Assembly: GCF_047511655.1 (NCBI RefSeq) | Contig: NC_133389.1 | Coordinates: 43,186,295 to 43,250,294 of the forward strand | DNA length: 64,000 bases | From: Castor canadensis | Lineage: Eukaryota > Chordata > Mammalia > Rodentia > Castoridae | Reading direction: 5' to 3' | Part shown: piece by piece, positions 61,401 through 64,000 of the stretch | Position numbering within the stretch: the first letter of the stretch is position 1 | Layout: every line of letters starts with the position of its first letter | Position numbers and translations under genes: made by a program | The notes under the pieces: generated by a model | Database searches by the model: none | Told to the model about the DNA's origin: nothing | The model's input: only the letters and a program-made list of their open reading frames with translations

Positions 61401-63656
61401 TATATTTGGAATGGCCTTTTATTTTCTTGGCTCAGAGCATTTTACCATGGGTAAAGTGTAATTAATGTAACACTCATGCAGCTTTCTCAATGTAGCTCAG
61501 TTTTGGTGGCTCTAAAATAACTATACTTTTGGGGACACTGCCTTCCCCTCAGGTGTTCCCACAATGAACTTCAGGCTCAGCTTTTATCTCTTAACTTTAG
61601 GTAAACATTCCTCACATAATCTACAAACGGGATTAGTCATACTTAAGAAATGAGGTCATAGACAGTAACTAAATTTTATTTTTGCGTACTTTAACTTTTA
61701 TGCTTTAAACTGTAAATGATACAATTCTTTTTGGGAGTAAAAGAAAAAAATTATAACTTAATTGTAAATTATAGTTATAAGTGTAATTAAATCTAGTTCT
61801 TGGTCTAAGGTGCTTAAAATTCCATGAGTCTTGCCTTACAGTACTAAACGATACATTTTGAGTCACTCAAATATCAACATTAGAACAGTAACATTAATTT
61901 GATTTAATATAATAGTACTAATTTTATTAAAATACTAAAACATTTTCTTACCATCTATTGCCAGGATCTCTGCTGTATACATGCCATTGGTAATATATTT
62001 TGACTTCGTATCAAATTCCCTAGAAAATTGTATCTCACCAGTCCTTGAATCAACTTTTAACCAGCTGCCTGCATCATGCCCTATGAGATACCTGTTTTTA
62101 AATAAAGAAATTCATCATTACGCTTCTATGAAAATTAATACTTTTAAATCACAGAAGAGCGGCCACATGGTAAACTTATGTGTTGTGCTTGTGTGATTTA
62201 TGGTGGTAACTGTCTTGTTTTCTAAAATGTCTGTATCTCTATAAGAAGCCAGTATTAATGCAAAGGTGCACAACAAAATTTCATCATCCTTACTCTCCCA
62301 GCTCTTAGTATAACTAATAAAATATATGAGCTTATTTTAGGTTTATTTATTGTCACAATGAAATGCCATTTATTCATTTCCACACCTGGAATAGTTAGTG
62401 TGTTTGTTGTAGATTTTAGGACATGTTGGTTTCAGAATACCTCACTGGCAGCCCATTCAAGGCCTCATGGTATCTATCCTCTATTCAGCTTCTTTGTCTG
62501 GGAGTTGTTTTGGATAATGGCTTTAAAGAGCTTGACCTAATTAGGAGATTAGGTTCTCTCTACCAGGCACGATTTCAAGTCTTCCATTTGTTCATCTCAT
62601 CTTCTTTTTCCTTTTCCCCACAGTAATAGACTCATATTTTTTTCTTGAGTCTGTTAACTTGTAGTTGATTAAATCATTAAAACTGTTGACACGGAAGTAA
62701 CTTATAAGTTAATAGACTTTGTACATTCCAAAAATATTGGGAGGAAAAAAAGGATAGAGAGAGATTGGACGTATACAGAGAGGAAATCCCTATTTCCCTG
62801 TAGTTATTTCCGGAATATTTAACATAGTTTTAATTTGCATATAGTCTGTGTACCTAATGCCTTTAATACTCATTTTTCTATTTCTCTTGTTCTACCTCTG
62901 TGCTTATCACATTTCTGAAACACCTGGTTTTTTGCTTCTTCCCTTGTTTTTGTCCTCTTTTTTTTAAGCAGAGGGTTAAAATTAGTCTCAAAGTCAAAGT
63001 TATTGACAGGTTTCAACAAGACAAGAGTCAATAGCTCATTTTTTTTTTTAAATGGTGTGATATTGTCCACATCACAGTGCATCAGCCCTAGTCCAGGGCA
63101 GTACAACTGGGCATAAAAGATCAATGAGGCTCTTGGAATAACTTAGGTGACTCTTTGATCTTACAGTTGTTTCCTGGGCACAATTGCTCTTATAATCAAC
63201 CTGACCCCTTGCAGTCTCTAAAACAGTATTAAAATCTAAGAAAATTTCAAGTGCTGTTTTAGTTTACTAAAACAAACAAAGCAAAGCAAAACAAAGTCCC
63301 CAAAGTATTACAACTAACACATCCTAGCACATTCTACATGAATTAGCACTGGAACCATGCCACACAAACAAGGGTTTGCAGTACCTGACATTTGTTGCAG
63401 GATTTCCTGTGTCCAAATCTATGGCTGTGTATGTGCCAAGCACATAATTCAATAAGGAATCCCCTCTTATTCCTTCTCGTACACTAAAAGTCATGGAACT
63501 TGGCTGAAATGTAGGTCCTTCTCTCACATTGATGATCTGAATTCTCACAGGGGTTGAGTGCATTCGGAATTGAGAAGCAACCGAGTGGTGAAAATCAGCT
63601 TGGTTTTTAACTCCGACGCTGAGATGAACATTAGGCATTTGTTCATAATCTAGTAT
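48661..63656 (-). CDS. DSG4: Desmoglein 4, exons 9-16 (5' part of gene outside window)
   Basis: Gene-level entry; the coding sequence is the join of the eight exons listed below (2115 nt, 704 residues and stop). DSG4 is the desmosomal cadherin of hair cortex and upper epidermis; loss causes hair-shaft defects in mammals. Visible parts in order: EC3 end and EC4, extracellular anchor domain, membrane span ([19 protein letters not shown]), Cys-rich juxtamembrane CCCKRRQ, intracellular anchor, the cadherin-typical plakoglobin-binding segment ([20 protein letters not shown]), and C-terminal desmoglein repeats. DSG4 is chosen over DSG1/2/3 because of [44 protein letters not shown] and the end [10 protein letters not shown]. 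All junctions are GT/AG and in phase. Confidence 0.97.
49429..50171 (-). other. DSG4: DSG4 intron 15
   Basis: 743 bp containing one composite SINE (49582-49790); nothing else recognised. Confidence 0.85.
49582..49790 (+). repeat. Composite SINE fragment with ID-like tail
   Basis: End of a B1-like unit (CTAGACCCTATCTCAAAAA), a shortened second unit (CAGACTTGGTGGCTCACAT) and an ID-like module (GGGCATAGAGTGTTTGCCCA, TCCTGAGTTCAAAATCCCC) with an A-rich tail. Confidence 0.75.
50172..50383 (-). CDS. DSG4: DSG4 exon 15, cytoplasmic anchor segment
   Basis: 212 nt: [19 protein letters not shown], a Gly/Ala/Thr-rich part, then [18 protein letters not shown] with a doubled A-[MI]-GTLR motif, and [11 protein letters not shown], the start of the cadherin-typical catenin-binding segment. 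Acceptor TTTTCAG, donor GAG|GTAACT; phase 0 at the end. Confidence 0.95.
50384..51581 (-). other. DSG4: DSG4 intron 14
   Basis: 1.2 kb with a MIR relic at 51115-51410; the rest unassigned. Confidence 0.85.
51115..51410 (-). repeat. MIR relic with embedded CA/TA-rich stretch
   Basis: Inverse MIR order: TGTGCCAGGCACTATTCTAA, GTGAAATAGGTACTATGAAA, GCAGCAGAGCTAGGAACCAA, ACCCAGCATTGTGG. Confidence 0.7.
51582..51645 (-). CDS. DSG4: DSG4 exon 14
   Basis: 64 nt: [20 protein letters not shown] plus S and the first base of a Glu codon. Small cytoplasmic exon between the intracellular anchor and the plakoglobin-binding part. Acceptor TTTTCAG, donor G|GTGAGT. Confidence 0.95.
51646..51928 (-). other. 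DSG4: DSG4 intron 13
   Basis: 283 bp, pyrimidine-rich toward exon 14; no element recognised. Confidence 0.85.
51929..52068 (-). CDS. DSG4: DSG4 exon 13, end of membrane span and juxtamembrane
   Basis: 140 nt: [18 protein letters not shown], then [19 protein letters not shown] and EGAHPEDR. The triple Cys after the span is a likely palmitoylation site by analogy with other desmogleins. Acceptor TTGGGCAG, donor CGG|GTGAGT; phase 0 at its end. Confidence 0.96.
52482..52802 (+). mobile_element. Non-autonomous DNA transposon relic (copy 2, probably Tigger-like)
   Basis: Near full-length: TTGACTTACTTTTTCTCAGT, TGCATATTCAGTAGACATCA, GTGACCATGAGGGTAAACAC, GTTAGGTGTGTTAAATGCAT and the end GTAAGTTGAGGAGCATCTAT. 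Same family as 15963-16285 but opposite orientation. Confidence 0.6.
53396..53460 (-). repeat. ID-like SINE fragment
   Basis: T-run, then GGCAGTACTGGGGCTTGAAC and TCAGGGTCTCATGTTTGC: antisense ID module, cut at its distal end. Confidence 0.75.
54805..54895 (-). repeat. ID-like SINE
   Basis: Antisense ID module: GCCTGAGACTGAACCCAGGA, CTAGGCATGTGCTGTACCAC and TGGGCTACATAC. Confidence 0.75.
54960..55135 (+). repeat. L2 relic
   Basis: TTTCAGGGCACAGCTCAAAA, TCCATAAGGCTTTTCCCAAC and GAATTTATTTTATGCTTTAC are in L2 order. Confidence 0.6.
55195..55690 (+). mobile_element. MLT1-like solo LTR (ERVL-MaLR), old
   Basis: Contains AATAGAATATGGCAGAAGTG, TAGGCAAAGCATACTGCCAT, GTTGTGAGCAGCTCAGG, CCAATGACCCTGAGGAACTG, TTCAGCCAGAACCACCCTG and AAATTCCTGACCCAGAGAAA in the order of an MLT1-type LTR. 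Diverged, with no internal region or open frame; a relic only. Confidence 0.6.
55695..56225 (-). repeat. Ancient L1 3' region, antisense
   Basis: CACATAATTGTGCATGTTGA, ATTGCCATATCCATCATCTC, ATGTTGAGATATACAGTTAA, CATGTTGCTGCAAATGACAG keep the order of old L1 3' ends. Includes the 8-bp inverted repeat ACCATATG/CATATGGT at 55761-55780. Confidence 0.65.
56386..56685 (-). CDS. DSG4: DSG4 exon 12, anchor domain and transmembrane start
   Basis: 300 nt: split codon forming the sequon N-E-T with exon 11, [20 protein letters not shown], the Cys cluster ACSCDNSIC, an acidic Ser/Thr-rich stretch ([20 protein letters not shown]) and the beginning of the membrane span. Donor T|GTAAGT lies inside the span. 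42 nt longer than DSG3 exon 12, the difference lying in the acidic linker before the membrane. Confidence 0.96.
57478..57690 (-). repeat. Composite SINE, antisense
   Basis: Antisense ID-like part (CCCAGTACTGGGGATTGAAC, TAAGCTCTCTACCATTTGA) followed by an antisense B1-like half (CCAGGCTGGCCTCAAACTCA, AGTAGCTGGGATTGCAAG, CACCATGCCCAGC). Confidence 0.8.
57778..58086 (+). repeat. Composite SINE: B1-like dimer plus ID-like tail
   Basis: First unit GCTGGGTATGGTATTTCATG to TGAAACCCCATCTCAAGG, second unit AGCTGGGTGTGGTGGTATGT to ACCCTGTCTAAAAAC, then an ID-like module (TTCAAGTGGTAGAGCAAGTG, TCAGTACTGCC) and A-run. The best-preserved two-unit copy for comparison with 6620-7055. Confidence 0.85.
58235..58310 (-). 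repeat. ID-like SINE fragment
   Basis: TTGGGATTTGAACTCAAGGC, CTTGTGCTTGCTAGTAGG and CTACTACTTGAACCATGCC: antisense ID module. Confidence 0.75.
58675..58895 (-). repeat. Ancient L1 fragment, antisense
   Basis: TTTTAATGGCTGTATAGTTC, AATATTAGGCAATTTGTATT and TTACAAATAATAGCCTTTGA match reversed L1 ORF2 3' sequence. Confidence 0.5.
59325..59543 (-). CDS. DSG4: DSG4 exon 11, EC4-EA boundary
   Basis: 219 nt: [34 protein letters not shown] and [11 protein letters not shown], ending DLRPIN. The domain-boundary calcium motif is DANNYC. Acceptor TTTTCAG, donor G|GTGAGT. Nine nt shorter than its DSG3 counterpart. Confidence 0.96.
59544..61951 (-). other. DSG4: DSG4 intron 10
   Basis: 2.4 kb with one ID-like SINE; otherwise unassigned. 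Frames of 65-88 codons here have no recognisable product. Confidence 0.85.
59828..59925 (-). repeat. ID-like SINE
   Basis: T-run then CTGCACTGAGGTTTGAACTC, TTGCTAGGCAGGCACTCTTA and TTTGAGCCACTCTGTCAG on the plus strand: antisense ID module. Confidence 0.8.
61952..62091 (-). CDS. DSG4: DSG4 exon 10, EC4
   Basis: 140 nt: [45 protein letters not shown]. Acceptor AAACAG, donor G|GTAAGA. Same size and phase as DSG3 exon 10. Confidence 0.96.
62092..63384 (-). other. DSG4: DSG4 intron 9
   Basis: 1.3 kb; no repeat or RNA recognised with confidence. Confidence 0.85.
63385..63656 (-). CDS. DSG4: DSG4 exon 9, EC3-EC4
   Basis: 272 nt: [51 protein letters not shown]. Two bases of an Arg codon complete in exon 10. 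Acceptor TTTTCAG; donor AG|GTAC, with a non-consensus C at +4. Equal in length and phase to DSG3 exon 9. Confidence 0.96.
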
Positions 63657-64000
63657 CTGAAAAGATGGAAAATAAAAAAAAAACAACAAACCTCTGAGAC
63701 AGTAAAGGAGTCTCTTTTTGATTAAGTAAGAAACCATGGTAAGCAAACTGTACACTAGAAAAAAGTACAGGAGCTATGCAACCAAGATTTTGAACTGAAA
63801 TAGTTTCAGTTACTACTGAGTTAGGTATTTTATACATATGACTTGCTTTACCTCTCAGCAGTATCACGTTTGTAGATTATTTGATCCTGTGGCTTTATTT
63901 GTTAATTTGTTTGCGTTTTGTGGTGCTGGGTATAGGACCGAGGGCCTGTACATGTTTGGCAAATGCTCTCCCACTGAGCTACCTCTCCATCCCTGTGACT
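63657..64000 (-). other. DSG4: DSG4 intron 8, 3' part
   Basis: Ends at the exon 9 acceptor and runs off the right edge; its distal part is an antisense ID-like SINE. Confidence 0.8.
63895..64000 (-). repeat. ID-like SINE, cut by window edge
   Basis: GTGGTGCTGGGTATAGGACC, TTGGCAAATGCTCTCCCACT and GAGCTACCTCTCCATCCCTG: antisense ID module. Confidence 0.8.

Overview
The window is nuclear DNA of a placental mammal, almost certainly a rodent outside the mouse/rat group. Coding sequence sits in short exons with GT/AG junctions, and the rest is SINE- and LINE-rich. The young repeats are 7SL-derived B1-like monomers joined to an ID-like tail, plus an L1 family whose 3' end carries a purine-rich, G-rich stretch before a short A-rich tail. 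That combination, with slowly evolving coding sequence, points to a beaver-like (castorimorph) rodent; this is an inference from repeat style and not a proven identification.

Two desmosomal cadherin genes lie head to tail on the minus strand, in the order known for the mammalian desmoglein cluster (DSG1-DSG4-DSG3-DSG2). DSG3 occupies about 1-21200. Its exons 1-12 are present, from the signal peptide to the first part of the transmembrane segment (632 codons plus 1 nt); the cytoplasmic exons lie beyond the left edge. DSG4 occupies about 48600-64000. Exons 9-16 are present (704 residues), from the EC3/EC4 region through the transmembrane segment and whole cytoplasmic tail to the stop; exons 1-8 lie beyond the right edge. 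All 20 exons are open, have consensus splice sites and keep phase across junctions, so both genes look functional.

The 27 kb between them (about 21.2-48.6 kb) shows no gene. It holds three insertions of one L1 family, each with intact target-site duplications (22.5, 30.6 and 34.3 kb), an older L1 3' end, and ancient L1M, L2, MIR and LTR fragments. The introns hold composite SINEs, ID-like fragments, MIR/L2 relics, two copies of one DNA-transposon family and an MLT1-like LTR.

The two proteins work together as calcium-dependent adhesion molecules of the desmosome: extracellular cadherin repeats bind across the cell gap and the cytoplasmic tails bind plakoglobin and plakophilin. No unknown multi-gene system is visible. 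The most unusual objects are a perfect 86-nt 5' portion of a 5S rRNA gene inserted in DSG3 intron 4 between 15-bp direct repeats without a poly(A) tail, and a 43-nt interleaved palindrome at 35.47 kb.
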